DNA from: Pisolithus tinctorius
Lineage: Eukaryota > Basidiomycota > Agaricomycetes > Boletales > Pisolithaceae
Assembly (NCBI GenBank): GCA_024663395.1
Contig: JANFAH010000004.1
Location: forward strand, 3,534,001 to 3,598,000
Direction of reading: 5' to 3'
DNA: 64,000 nucleotides
Shown here piece by piece: positions 11,090-21,927 of this stretch. The translations under genes were made by a program, and so were the position numbers. The notes beneath the pieces are model-generated. The model did not search any database and was not told the DNA's origin. It was given only the letters and a program-made list of their open reading frames with translations. Within the stretch, counting starts at the first letter, position 1. The number at the start of each line of letters is the position of its first letter.

Positions 11090-12930
11090 TGTGAGTCAAA
11101 GTGTGGAATGCTGGTGAAATCCAAACAAATCCAACACAAAAGACAAATAAGAGCGAGTGGTGGTTTGCCTCTGCGGAACCTGGAGTGCAGAGAAACCTAA
11201 AGTGGGGGGAGTTTCAATGGCAGGTGCTCCTAGCGCAAGTTGTCGACGAGTTATGCAGGAGTAGATGAATGGATGATGACTGAGGAGGGGATGCTGAACA
11301 GAGTGAAGGTGTTCAGCCAAAAGGACTTCTTGGGATAATGGACTTCGATAAGATGGGCTCCTGGCGCAAGTCGTTGACGAGTTATGCAGGAGTGGAGGGA
11401 TGACTAAGACTGCTGACTAAGAGGAAGCTTCAGGTGAATGATGGAGGCAGATAGACTCTTCTGAATGAGCCTCAACTACCAAGTATACAAATGATGACAG
11501 ATAGACCCCTTCGTGGAACCTCAACTGTCGACGATGAGATAGGCACTGGACTGACTGCTGGACTGCTTCTGAATTGACTCCTTGTAGCTAAGTACATGGG
11601 GGTTTATATACTGAGGGGGGAGCACAGCTTGTGACAAACAAGGCACAAACACTTGGTAAGTAATGAGTAAGGACTGAGTAATCATGATGAGTAAGCAAGA
11701 AATGAAAAGTAAGCAAGCAAAGAAGATTGGTAAGTATTGGCAATAAACGAGTCAAGGATAGTCAAAATATCACAAAACGAGTCAAATAGAATCAGAAACT
11801 GAGTAAGCGCACTGATATCACATTAGGGGGCGGCGATGCAAGTTAGATCTCGGCAGAGACATCTCTAGATCTGAAGACAGCATGACAGATGGACAGTGTT
11901 TCCAAACAGGGAAGTATTAATTCCAGAATTGAAGGGCATGAGTCAGGTGTCAAAGGGGGCTAGGGCATTGGGGGTCTGTGGGGGAATGAGTGCATATGCA
12001 ATCGTGTCTCCCACCCTTTCATCCTCTCAGCAAAGTTAACAAAAACTTCATGGACAGGGCTCTGATGGAGGAGGAGGAGAAGGGGGGATGTCTTCTGCTG
12101 GATCTTGCAGTAAGAAGGCAAGATGCATGTCATACTCGTCATGAATGCGATCAGGGAGGCTGGAGGACAGTAGATTATACTGCAGCTGTCACAATGCAGG
12201 AAGAATGATGGACGAGACTGGAACAAAGACGGTGCAGGAAGCAGGGAGGAACGATCCATATGCTTCATCAACTGGGGAGACTGAAACGACCACATAAGAC
12301 CTTTCTAACCGAGTGACAGACCTGAGGCAACCAAAGAACGTCCTTCTGGAAGTCATACTGACAAGGAGAACATGCTGACCAAGCTGCATGGGATGAGATG
12401 GGGCTGACAATGATGGGATGAACCAGGGGGCTTCAGGACAGAAGCTGGTGGGAATGCCTGGCAGATATACATAGCCATTGTCTCTGGCAAATGAGACAAG
12501 CGAGATGACCGATGAAGAGGCGGCCATGATTGATGGACTTAGCGAAATGAGCGTCTGACAGATGGAGTGCTGTAGAAACATGCAGGGTGCGAGGATCCTC
12601 TCCAAATTTGGAAGGAAGAATCGTGGGACTGAGCACTTTAAGCGAGTGTGGGAATGGAGTCGATATCTTTGGAAATGGTGGAGATACGATGAAAACCGGA
12701 ATGCCATACACGGGTGCTAAAAACCTTTAATGCACGCTTAACTCACTTCCTCTTTTCTCTTTAGCACTGATGACTCGTTCTTGTGCGAAGGATGACTGTT
12801 AATGTCCAACAGTCTTTCTATGCATGAGGCCTTTAGTCTTCATCTGCATGCTTGGGCATTGTGCGCAACTCGTCGACGAGTTAGGCAGAGTCAGCTGTAA
12901 CCATGTCCACAACACCTTTGGTGTGTGACA
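11090..12930 (-). mobile_element. X3: complete reversed X copy inside X2
   Basis: Runs TGTGAGTCAAAGTG..GGTGTGTGACA, the exact reverse of a full X element, 1841 bp. It is flanked on both sides by GCAC (11086-11089 and 12931-12934), a 4-bp target duplication in X2 at the GCGC/GCAC site next to the CCCATGTACGG block. Its internal frame is interrupted by one TGA. Confidence 0.9.
12189..12527 (-). pseudogene. X3 copy of the 159-codon X frame, truncated by TGA
   Basis: Starts at the conserved ATG (CATGGCC context) and runs in the same frame as in the other X copies to ILPAL. The following arginine codon, CGA in several other copies, is TGA here. The rest of the frame continues beyond the stop. This is the only one of the eight long X copies in which the frame is closed. 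Confidence 0.7.
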
Positions 12931-13120
12931 GCACCCATGTACGGCATTCTGGTTTTTGTCGTATCTCCACCATTTCCAAAGATATCAACTCTGTTCCCGC
13001 ACTCGCTTAAAGTGCTCAGTCCCACGATTCTTCCTTCCAAATTTGGAGAGGATCCTCACACCCTGCACATTTCTACAGCACTCCATCCATCAGACACTCA
13101 TTTCACTAAGTCCATCAATC

Positions 13121-13600
13121 ATGGCCACCTCTTCATCGATCATCTCGCTTGTCTCATTTGCCAGAGACAGTGGCTATGTATATCTGCCAGGCATTCCCAC
13201 CAGCTTCTGTCCTGAAGCCCCCTGGTTCATCCTGTCGTTGTCAGCCCTGTCTCATCCCATGCAGCTTGGTCAGCATGTTCTCCTTGTCAGTATGACTTCC
13301 AGAAGGATGTTCTTTGGTTGCCTCAGGTCTGTCACTCAGTTAGAAAGGTCTTATGTGGTCATTTCAGTCTCCCCAGTTGATGAAGCATATGGATTGTTCC
13401 TCCCTGCTCCCTGCACTGTCTTTATTCCAGTCTTGTCCATCATTCTTCCTGCATTGCAACAGCTGCAGTATAATCTACTGTCCTCCAGCCTCCCTGATCA
13501 CATTCATGATGAGTATGACATGCATCTTGCCTTCTTACTGCAGGATCCAGCAGAAGACGTCCCCCCTTCTCCTCCTCCTCCATCAGAACCCTGTCCATGA
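13121..13600 (+). CDS. X2 copy of the conserved 159-aa X protein (unknown function)
   Basis: ATG in the context ATCATGGCC, stop after the proline-rich tail SPPPPSEPCP. It is 480 nt, exactly the same length as in six other copies, despite heavy CpG decay of this copy. See the X4 copy at 16368 for the description. Confidence 0.5.
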   Translation: MATSSSIISLVSFARDSGYVYLPGIPTSFCPEAPWFILSLSALSHPMQLGQHVLLVSMTSRRMFFGCLRSVTQLERSYVVISVSPVDEAYGLFLPAPCTVFIPVLSIILPALQQLQYNLLSSSLPDHIHDEYDMHLAFLLQDPAEDVPPSPPPPSEPCP

Positions 13601-14566
13601 AGTTTTTGTTAACTTCACTGAGAGGATGGAAGGGTGGGAGACACGATCACATATGCTCTCATTCCCCCACAGACCCCCAATGCCCTAGCCCCCTTTGACA
13701 CCTGACTCATGCCCTGCAATTCTGGAATTAATACTTCCCTATCTGGAAACACTGTCCATCTGTCATGCTGTCTTTGGATCTAGAGATGTCTCCACTGAGA
13801 TCTAACTTGCATCGCCACCCCCTAATGTGATATCAGTGGGCTTACTCAGTTTCTGATTCTATTTGACTCGTTTTGTGATATTTTGACTATCCTTGACTTG
13901 TTCATTGCCAATACTTACCAATCTTCTTTGCTTGCTTACTTTTCATTTCTTGCTTACTCATCATGATTACTCAGGCCTTACTCATTACCTACCAAGTGTT
14001 TGTGCCTTGTTTGTCACAAGCTGTGCCCCCCCCACAGTATATAAACCCCCATGTACTTAGCTACCAGGAAGTGAATCAGAAGCAATCCAGCAGTCAGTTC
14101 AGCTCAGCTCAGCATATCTCATTGTCAACAGTTGAGGCTCCACAAAGGGGTCTATCTGTCATCATTTGTATACTTGGTAGTTGAGGCTCATTCAGAAGAG
14201 TCTATCTGCCATCCTTCATCATCTGAAGCTTCCTCTTAGTCAGCAGTCTTAGTCATCCCCCCCACTCCTGCATAACTTGTCATCAACTTGTGCAAGGAGC
14301 ATATTCTATCAAAGTCCATTACCCCCAAGTACTTTCAGCTGAACACCTTCACTCTGTTCAGCATCCCCTCCTCAGTCATCATCCATTCATCTACTCCTGC
14401 ATAACTCATCGATGACTTGTGCCAGGAGCACCTCTACTTGAAGTCTCCCCCACATTTAGGTTTCTCTGCACTCCAGGTTCCACAGAGGCAAACCACCACT
14501 TGCTCTTATTTGTCTTTTGTGTTGGATTTGTTTGGTTTTCACCAGCATTCCACACTTTGACTCACA

Positions 14567-15656
14567 ACATGCCTGGCATGGTTGGAGCTTCTGTGCAGTC
14601 ATGAACCATTTGAGGTTGTGGTGATCCATCCAGATCTCAAACTGGTATGGGGTTGCCTCGAGGTAATGACGCCACTGCTCTAGTGTGCAGATAATGGCCA
14701 GCATTTCTTTGTCGTGAACTGTATAGTTAAGTTCAGCCCCAGATAGAGAGTGACTAGAGTAGGTGACAGGTCTCCAGAGACCATTGTCACATTCTACCAA
14801 GAGCACTGCTCTGGTGGCATAGTCTGAAGCATCTGTTTCTAACTGAAACCTCCAATCCTGATCAGGGAACATAAGAATAGGGGTGGTGGTAAAGGCTTCT
14901 TTTAGCATATCAAACGCCATCTGACACTTGTCATCCCACACGAACGGAAGGTCTTTCTTCATGAGGTTATTCAGGGGTTTCGCAATCTGTGCAAAGTCCT
15001 TAATGAATCATTGGTAAAAGTTCGCTAGGCCAAGGAAGCCATGAACTCCACAAATGTTGGTAGGTACAGGCCAATCTTGCACAGCAGAGATCTTGGCAGG
15101 GTCCATACATACTCTGTTAATGCCAATGATCATTCCTAAAAAGTCCACCTCTTGCTGACCAAAGATGCACTTCTGTGGTTTGACAAATAAATCATTTATC
15201 TTTAGCCTCCTGAGCACCTCTAGCACGATCCTGTTGTGTTTCTCCTGGTTGTCCATTTTTGTAAATATCATTAGGTCATCGATGTAAACGACGAGCACAT
15301 CTTCCATATCACCAAAGATATTGTTCATCATGTTCTGGAATGTGGCAGGCAAGTTACAAAGCCCAAAGAACATGACTAGCAGTTCAAAAGCTCCGCGATG
15401 GCAAATGAAAGCAGCATTCCACTCATCTCCTTCTTTGATCCTAACATTGTTGTAACCCCAGCGAAGATCCATCTTCGTGAAGAGTTTGCAACCTTTCAGC
15501 TTGTCCACAAGCTGAGATATTAAAGGGAGAGGATACAAATTTTTGACAGTATGTTCATTTAAATAATGATAGTCCTGGACCATATGCTTTTTGCCATCCT
15601 TTTTAGGAACGAAGAACACTGGAGAGGTTTGCAGAAATTTACTAGGCTGAATATAA
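14567..15656 (-). pseudogene. Gypsy-3 (part 1): reverse transcriptase and truncated RNase H
   Basis: The minus-strand frame reads SPVFFVPKKDGKK, LFTKMDLRWGYNNVRI and the intact catalytic box VVYIDDLMIFT, then FLGLANFYQ followed by TGA at the arginine of FYRRFI. RNase H continues with FQLETDASDYAT and LNYTVHDKEMLAII and stops at QKLQPCQA where X2 begins. The integrase, any chromodomain and the left LTR are absent. The upstream half of the RT lies 13 kb to the right at 28928, because Gypsy-2 inserted between the codons for KKGYI and QPSKF (TATAA duplicated). Confidence 0.88.
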
Positions 15657-16012
15657 TGTGACAAGACCTAAACAACAGGGTTTGTTGTAGGCTCGCACCA
15701 AGAACCAACAGAGAAGAGTTGAGAGAAGGAAGAGGAGACAGCTTAGAAGCAGGCGACTTTAGGACTTGAACACCCAAATGAACTAGTTTAGAGCTAGTTG
15801 GGTGATTGAGCAAGGGTATTTATACTAAAGTACATGAGGCAACGGTGAGGTGTACATGAGGTCCATGACATCATAACAATGTCATGATGATATCATAGTG
15901 GAGCGGAATGTACTAGAAGGAGAAAGCATGGCAAAGGTGAGGCGAGGCCTGGGCCGGAGCCCGGTGTCACACACCAAAGGTGTTGTGGACATGGTTACAG
16001 CTGACTCTGCCT

Positions 16013-16028
16013 AACTCGTTGACGAGTT
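16013..16028. promoter_or_regulatory. Palindrome near the X 5' end, possible protein-binding site
   Basis: AACTCGTTGACGAGTT has 7-bp arms around TG. Related half-sites recur at 17381-17400, 17543-17558 and 17672-17687 of the same copy and at equivalent places in the other copies. In CpG-decayed copies the arms are mutated (for example AACTCATTGATGAGTT near 10707). Confidence 0.45.
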
Positions 16029-16367
16029 GCGCACAATGCCCAAGCATGCAGATGAAGACTAAAGGCCTCATGCGTAGAAAGACTGTTGGACGTGAACAGT
16101 CATCCTTCGCACAAGATCGAGTCGTCAGTGCTAAAGAGAAAAGAGCAAGTGAGTTAAGCGCGCATTAAAGGATTTTAGCGCCCGTGTACGGCATTCCGGT
16201 TTTCATCATATCTCCACCATTTCCAAAGATATCGACTCCATTCCCATGCTCGCTTAAAGTGCTCAGCCCCATGATTCTTCCTTCCAAATTTGGAGAGGAT
16301 CCTCGCACCCTGCGTGTTTCTACAGCACTCCATCCATCAGACGCTCATTTCGCTAAGTCCATCAATC

Positions 16368-16847
16368 ATGGCCACCTCTTTGTCGATCATCTCGCTTGTC
16401 TCATTTGCCAGAGACAGTGGCTACGTATATCTGCCAGGCGTTCCCACCAGCTTCCGTCCTGAAGCCCCCTGGTTCATCCCGTCATTGTCAGCCCCATCTC
16501 ATCCCATGCAGCTTGGTCAGCGTGTTCTCCTTGTCAGTATGACTTCCAGAAGGACATTCTTTGGTCGCCTCAGGTCTGTCACTCGGTTAGAAAGGTCTTA
16601 TGTGGTCGTTTCAGTCTCCCCGGTTGATGAAGCATATGGATCGTTCCTCCCTGCTCCCTGCACCATCTTTATTCCAGTCTCGTCCGTCATTCTTCCCGCA
16701 TTGCGACAGCTGCAGTATAATCTACTGTCCTCCAGCCTCCCTGATCGCATTCATGACGAGTATGACATGCATCTTGCCTTCTTACTGCAAGATCCAGCAG
16801 AAGACGTCCCCCCTTCTCCTCCTCCTCCATCAGAGCCCCATTCATGA
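16368..16847 (+). CDS. Conserved 159-aa protein of element X, unknown function
   Basis: The start ATG has a good fungal context (ATCATGGCC). The frame is open upstream to about 16215 without another ATG. The protein starts MATSLSIISLVSFARDSG, has a central basic segment (VLLVSMTSRRTFFGRLRSV), a hydrophobic/aliphatic segment (CTIFIPVSSVILPALRQL) and an acidic then polyproline tail (QDPAEDVPPSPPPPSEP). I recognise no domain. Seven copies in the window keep the frame with exactly 480 nt and no indel, although total X length varies by about 35 bp. Similar-length frames on other phases of X also exist, so coding status is not proven. Confidence 0.5.
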   Translation: MATSLSIISLVSFARDSGYVYLPGVPTSFRPEAPWFIPSLSAPSHPMQLGQRVLLVSMTSRRTFFGRLRSVTRLERSYVVVSVSPVDEAYGSFLPAPCTIFIPVSSVILPALRQLQYNLLSSSLPDRIHDEYDMHLAFLLQDPAEDVPPSPPPPSEPHS

Positions 16848-17284
16848 AGTTTTTGTTAACTTCGCTGAGAGGATGGAAGGGTGGGAGACGCGATCGCGTA
16901 TGCTCTCATTGCCCCACAGACCCCCAACGCCCTAGCCCCCTTTGACACCTGACTCATGCCCTTCAATTCTGGAATTAATACTTCCCTATCTGGAAACACC
17001 GTCCATCTGTCATGCCGTCTTTGGATCTAGAGATGCCTCCACCAAGATCTAACTTGCATCGCCACCCCCTAATGTGATATCAGTGCGCTTACTCAGTTTC
17101 TGATTCTATTTGACTCATTTTGTGATATTTTGACTATCCTTGACTCGCTCATTGCCAATACTTACCAATCCTCTTTGCTTGCTTACTCTTCATTTCTCGC
17201 TTACTCATCATGATTACTCAGTCCTTACTCATTACTTACCAAGTGTTTGTGCCTTGTTTGTCACAAGCTGTGCTCCCCCCTCAG

Positions 17285-17292
17285 TATATAAA
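17285..17292 (+). promoter_or_regulatory. TATA box of element X
   Basis: TATATAAA followed by CCCCCATGTACTTAGC, conserved in all long X copies about 1320 bp from the 5' end. It would drive transcription across the last ~540 bp and into flanking DNA, as an LTR promoter would. Confidence 0.5.
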
Positions 17293-17904
17293 CCCCCATG
17301 TACTTAGCTACCCACAATCAATCTGAATCAGGAATCAATCAAGAAGTCATTCAGAAGAAGTCAGTTCAGCTCAGTGCCTATCTCGTCGTCGACAGTTGAG
17401 GCTCCACGAAGGGGTCTATCTGTCATCATTCATATCCTTGGTAGTTGAGGCTCATTCGGAAGAGTCTATCTACCACCATTATCTGAAGCTCCATCCCCAC
17501 TTAGTCAGCAAGTCTTGCTTAGTCATCCTCCCACTCCTGCATAACTCGTCATCGACTTGTGCAAGGAGCACATTTACTTGAAGTCCATTACTTGAAGTAC
17601 CTTTCGGCTGAACACCTTCGCTCTGTTCAGCGTCCCCTTCTCAATTGGCATTCATTCATCCTCTCCTGCATAACTCATCGTCGACTTGCGCCAGGAGCAC
17701 CTCTACTTGAAGTCCCCCCCCCACATTCAGGTTTCTGCCCTCCAGGTTCCGCGGAGGCACACCACCACTCGCTCTACTTTTGTCTTTTGTGTTGGTTTTG
17801 GTTGGTTCCCACTGCCTTTCCACACTTTGACTCACACCGGACCGAGTCCAAGAGATAAGATAAGATGAAAAGAAAAGAGTATGTATCGCAACACTATCCC
17901 CTCC

Positions 17905-18594
17905 TTAGAAATCGACTTCCAGGTGATTAAAGGTAGGAACAGTGTCAGTAAAGTTTTCCAGGGGTTTGAAGAGGAAAGAAAAGAGGGAGGAGTCCATACC
18001 ACGAAGTTTTCGGGGGGCAGAAGGATTGCGATGGTGGAAGTCTTTGACAGCACCGGGGGCGGACTTCAAGGCAGACTCAGGCTCCCAGGTGTGATCCTCG
18101 TCATGGTACCCCTTCCAATGGACGAGGTACTCGAGCCTACTCCTTTTCAGACAGGAATTGGCAACATAGTCCACCTCAAACTCCTCATCTCCCTCGTGTC
18201 CCACCACCAGGCCAGGGCGAGTGACGGTTTGTCCTTCCAAAGGTCCCTTGTACGGTTTGACCCAAGAGACATTAATGACTGGATGGATTTTGAGTGTTTT
18301 GGGAAGTTTCAACTCTACCGCATTGGGTTTGAGTGAAACAACCTTGTAAGGGCTGATCCATCATTCTGTGAGTTTCCTGGAAGGGCAGCCAGAGAGAGAG
18401 ATGTGGGAGGTTTCTAACCAAACCATGTTGCCAACAGAGTAGGAGGGGGTGTCAGAGCGAGATGCGTCTGCAGACACCCTCATTCGATCTGCAGCTTTAT
18501 TCAGAGCCTTCCTTGTGTCCTCCAAAACCTTAGCGAGGTCAACAGCGTGATCTGTAGCTGCCTCTGCCTTGGAAAGGAAGGGTTCCACGCCCAT
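17905..18594 (-). pseudogene. Gypsy-2 integrase C-terminus and chromodomain
   Basis: The frame 18594-18361 holds the integrase C-terminal region (YSVGNMVWLETSHISL) up to KLTE, followed by TGA where the family has arginine. It continues at 18312-17905 with PVINVSWVKPYKG and a chromodomain (EFEVDYVANSCLK, LEYLVHWKGYHDEDHTWEPE). The chromodomain is intact in its aromatic and LVHWKGY core. It ends just before the 3' LTR. Confidence 0.87.
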
Positions 18595-19443
18595 CCTGGG
18601 GGTGTAGGAACGAGTGACCGAGAAGGGACTCTTGCCAGTAGATTCCTGTCGCTTATTATTGTAGGAGAACTGGGTGACCTTGAGCCAAGAAGGCCAAGAG
18701 TCTTGTCAGTCATTGACAAAGAGGCGAAGATACTGCTGCAGATCCTGGTTGAGACGTTCTGTTTGACCATCTGTCTGAGGGTGAAAGGCAGTGGAGAGTT
18801 TGGGTTTGACCCCAAGCATCTTGCAGAGCTCAGTAGTGAATGCACTGGCAAACTGGGGACCACAATCAGAGATGACAGAGGAAGGTAATCCATGCTGAGT
18901 CCACATGTGGTCGCAGAAGAGCTCAGCCGTTTGCAGTGAGGTCACCTCCTTGACGGTAGGAGCAAAGACCACCTCTTTCGAGAACCTATCCACTACCACC
19001 ATGACGTTATCGAAGCCTTGGGCCTCCGGTAGTTCCATGAAGTCAACCGAAATGTCAGTCCAGGGATGCTCTGGGACAGGGTTTGGAAGGAGTTTCCCTG
19101 CTGGAGGAGTCCTAGAGCTTTTAGCCATTTGACAACGATGGCACGCCAAAACATAGTCTCTAACAGTGGCAGTCATTCCAGGCCAGACATAGTTGCAGGA
19201 AATGAGTTCCAAAGTTTTCCTCCATCCAGGATGACCTGCAAGCGGGGTGTCATGGTGCTTTTCCATGCAGTGAACCCTGATGGCAGGCGGGACATAGACC
19301 TTCCCCTGGCAAACGTACAGTCCCTCCTTAAGGATGGAACCCTCTGGCTGTGGTGTTACCGAGGAAGCGGACTTCAGAGCAAGGATGAGGTCAACATCCT
19401 CTCCTACCATCAAGGTAGCTGCTACTCTAGAGGGGTCGAGCAA
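18595..19443 (-). pseudogene. Gypsy-2 integrase core
   Basis: The H2C2 zinc finger is visible (HHDTPLAGHPGWRK..CHRCQMAK). The DDE catalytic triad is complete: ISVDFMELP, ISDCGPQFAS and HPQTDGQTERLNQ. After FVND there is a TGA (about 18705) where related elements have arginine or tryptophan. This is the best-preserved integrase of the window apart from that stop. Confidence 0.88.
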
Positions 19444-21174
19444 CGTGACCCCTTGGTTGTCTGAGCCCTTCTCTGGTTCATGGTCCTCTCTTCAAGAGAG
19501 GGCATCAGCCTTAGCCATTGAGGAGCTGGGCTTGTACACCAACTTATAGTTGAACCTGGAAAGGTACTGGGCCCATCGTGCCTGGCGACGATCCAGATTT
19601 TGTGCCTTCATGAAGTACTGGAGATTCAAGTGGTCCATCCAGACTTCAAACTGATAAGGGGTGGCCTCGAGATAGTGTCGCCACGTTTCTAGAGCACGGA
19701 TTATGGCCAGCATCTCTTTATCAAAGACCTGGTAGTTTCACTCGGGAGGGGGCATGGAATGGGAGTAGAAGGCGATGGGTCGCCAGAGATCATCCTCGCA
19801 CCTGACAGATAAGACAGCACCGGTGGCAAAGTCTGAGGCATCGGTCTCTAGACGAAACTCCCTGTCCTGATCTGGAAACGCCAGGACAGGGGCAGTGGTG
19901 AAGGCGAGTTTCAAGGCATCAAAGGCTTGTTGTTCTCGAGACCCCCAGGTCCAGAGTTGGTCCTTTCTTGTGAGGTCATTGAGGGGTTGAGTGATCTGTG
20001 CAAAGTCCTTGATGAAGCGGCAATAGAAGTTTGCTAATCCCAAGAAGGCTCGTACTGAGCAGACCTTCGTAGGAACCAGCCACTCGGTTATGGCTTTGAC
20101 CTTGCTCTCATCCATGCTGACCCCCTCAGTTCCAACCACCATGCCCAGAAACTCTACCTGTTTCTGCTTGAAGAAGCACTTCTCTGGTTTGACAAAGAGG
20201 TTGTTTTCTTCTAGCCTCCTCAACACCTCTAGGACAATCCTGTCATGCTCCTTTTCATTGTCTGTTTTCGTGAAGATCATCAGGTCATCGATATAGACCA
20301 CGAGGATGTCCTCCATGTCACTGAAGATGTCATTCATCATGTTCTGGAAGGTAGACAGCGAGTTGCAGAGACCGAAGTACATGACCAGTGGCTCATATGC
20401 CCCCTTATGGGTAACGAAGGCAGCCTTCCACTCGTCTCCTTCCTGGACACGAACATTGTTGTATCCCCATCAAAGATCCATCTTGGTGAAGAGTTTGCAG
20501 CCCTTCAGTTTATCGACGAGCTGAGAGATAAGGGGAAGAGGGTACGCATTTTTGACCGTGTGTTCATTGAGGTAGTGGTAGTCTTGAACCATGCGTTTCT
20601 TTCCATCTTTCTTTGGCACAAAGAAGACCAGGGAGGTTTGTGGCGACTTCGAGGGTCGGATGTATCCTTTACGTAACTGATCTTCAAGGAAATCTGATAC
20701 CTCCTTCTGTTCCTCTACGGAGAGTGGAATGAGACGACCACGCTTAGGAGTGAAGGTCTCTTTGAGATCAATGGTGTGGTCCCACGGTTTACGAAGGGGC
20801 ATCCTTTCCGACTCTTCCTTTGAGAAGACCTTCAGGTATTGGTGGTACTCCTTTGGAATGAGTTCCTTGGTAGTACCAGCTCGAACCCTGGCAGAGCGGA
20901 GTTTTGGATAGAGATACTCCATGTCCTGTGCCTCTTGTTCTTCTGCTATCCTTTCTGCCCTTGTCCTTGGAACTAGATCATGACACTCGTGGGGACAGTG
21001 GGACAACTTCACCTGCTTGGTCTCCCAACACACCTCTGGATTATGCTTTTGTAGCCAAGTGTAGCTGAGTATGAGGGGATGCATGCCGAGCGTGGTGACC
21101 TGAGCCCAGACAGACTCTCGGTGTCCCCGATAGTTCATGACAAGAGAGGCGACATGTGTGATGTTACCTGCCAC
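19444..21174 (-). pseudogene. Gypsy-2 reverse transcriptase and RNase H
   Basis: RT blocks are FFVPKKDGKKRMVQDY, LNEHTVKNAYPLPLI, LFTKMDL then TGA (CGA expected; Gypsy-3 has CGC here) and WGYNNV. The catalytic box VVYIDDLMIFT has both Asp residues intact. RNase H has FRLETDASDFATGAVLS and FDKEMLAIIRALETW. Further stops follow PPE and ALS, both at expected arginines. Removing these single-base TGA events would leave a continuous frame, so decay here is mostly point mutation. The frame before the RT (21174-20800) holds the linker with IPKEYHQYLKVFSKEESE. Confidence 0.9.
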
Positions 21175-21593
21175 GTTAGGGGTTCCATCAACATTAAGGA
21201 CAGCGACGGGTCAGCCAAGCTTGATCAACAGAACATCATTTTCATCGGCCCACTTTTTATCCAAGAAGGTATTGTTGGCCCCTGAATCTACCAAGGCTTT
21301 TACACTCCACTTCTTCTCTCGTCCTTCTAACACTACTTCCAGCTCCAACTCGGCCTTTGGGTCTGTTGTTCTTATTTTCGGGGTTTCTTTTGTTTTCTGG
21401 GTAGGCGTGTTTTTATTTTTATCGCAAGAGGAATTAAGCACTGATAGTTTTACATCCGTGGCCGTGCCCACTGGGGTCGCCTCTTCAGATGGTACAGTAA
21501 TCTCCGAGTTAAATATATCCTGCTCAGTAGAGAAATTGTCAACACCTAAAACAGAGAACTCATTGTAAACGTAGCCAGTGGAGACCCGATCCT
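21175..21593 (-). pseudogene. Gypsy-2 aspartic protease
   Basis: The frame 21471-21211 contains VKALVDSGANNTFLDKKW, the retropepsin DSG active-site motif in a typical Ty3/gypsy context. It ends at KLG just before the sequence joining to the RT frame. It normally processes the polyprotein. Confidence 0.8.
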
Positions 21594-21927
21594 CTACTGG
21601 CCGAACTCTTTTCCCTGGCTCTTCATTTCATTGATCTGTTTATTGTAGAAGAAGGCCTGCATTTCTTCAAATGACATTTGGTGGAGGGTGGTCTCTTGTG
21701 CTTCCTGTGTCACCTCTCGTATGCTGGGTTTAGCGGGCCCCTTCCCTTTAGCGCGAGGGCAATCACGCTTGTAATGATTGCCTTGGCAGTCGAAGCACTT
21801 GATATGAGAGGGGACAGGGCGAGGAGGGAAGTGAGCAGCGCCGATTTCCATAGGAGCACCACGGCCAGGTTGAGTGCCAGTAGGGGTGAAATGGGGGGAA
21901 TATGAGGGGTGGTTATAGGAAGAGCGG

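Larger units (their letters stand above)
10873..14566 (+). mobile_element. X2: element X copy split by X3
   Basis: Two parts, 10873-11089 and 12931-14566, rejoin into one forward X copy once X3 and one GCAC repeat are removed. The 3' end is CACACTTTGACTCACA, followed by ACAT inside the Gypsy-3 RNase H sequence. The left neighbour is GCAC of X1, so the two ends do not share a duplication. X2 therefore looks like a recombinant of two original copies. Many CpG sites of the younger copies read TpG or CpA here. Confidence 0.85.
15965..17836 (+). mobile_element. X4: complete element X (1872 bp), reference copy
   Basis: X is a TG..CA-bounded unit with 5' TGTCACACACCAAAGG and 3' CACACTTTGACTCACA. 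It lies between CCGG at 15961-15964 and CCGG at 17837-17840. Contents in order are a perfect AACTCGT-TG-ACGAGTT palindrome (16013-16028), a 159-codon open frame (16368-16847), a TATA box (17285-17292) followed by a CpG-rich 540-bp tail, and two imperfect repeats of the palindrome, each framed by CTCCTG..AGGAG (17543-17558, 17672-17687). Ends, TATA position and length fit a solo LTR of a large retrotransposon, but no internal region or paired copy is present in the window. A self-contained non-autonomous element is the alternative. Confidence 0.88.
15657..17893 (-). repeat. Gypsy-2 3' LTR, interrupted by X4
   Basis: LTR sequence occupies 15657-15964 and 17841-17893. The inserted X4 duplicated CCGG. 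Directly inside the LTR (17894-17914) the element strand reads a purine-rich tract (AAGGAGGGGATAG), the likely polypurine primer. Confidence 0.9.

Noticed and set aside
16184..16935. Alternative X frames of about 92 codons (starting MYGIPVF) and 111 codons (MWSFQSPRLMKH)
   Set aside because: They overlap the 159-codon frame in other phases. The longer frame has the better ATG context and a more ordinary composition, so these are treated as shadows.
15965..17836. X as a classical terminal-inverted-repeat DNA transposon
   Set aside because: The ends are only weakly complementary (TGTCACACACC versus TGTGAGTCAAA). TG..CA ends and an internal TATA box fit an LTR at least as well, so this was left open and not called.
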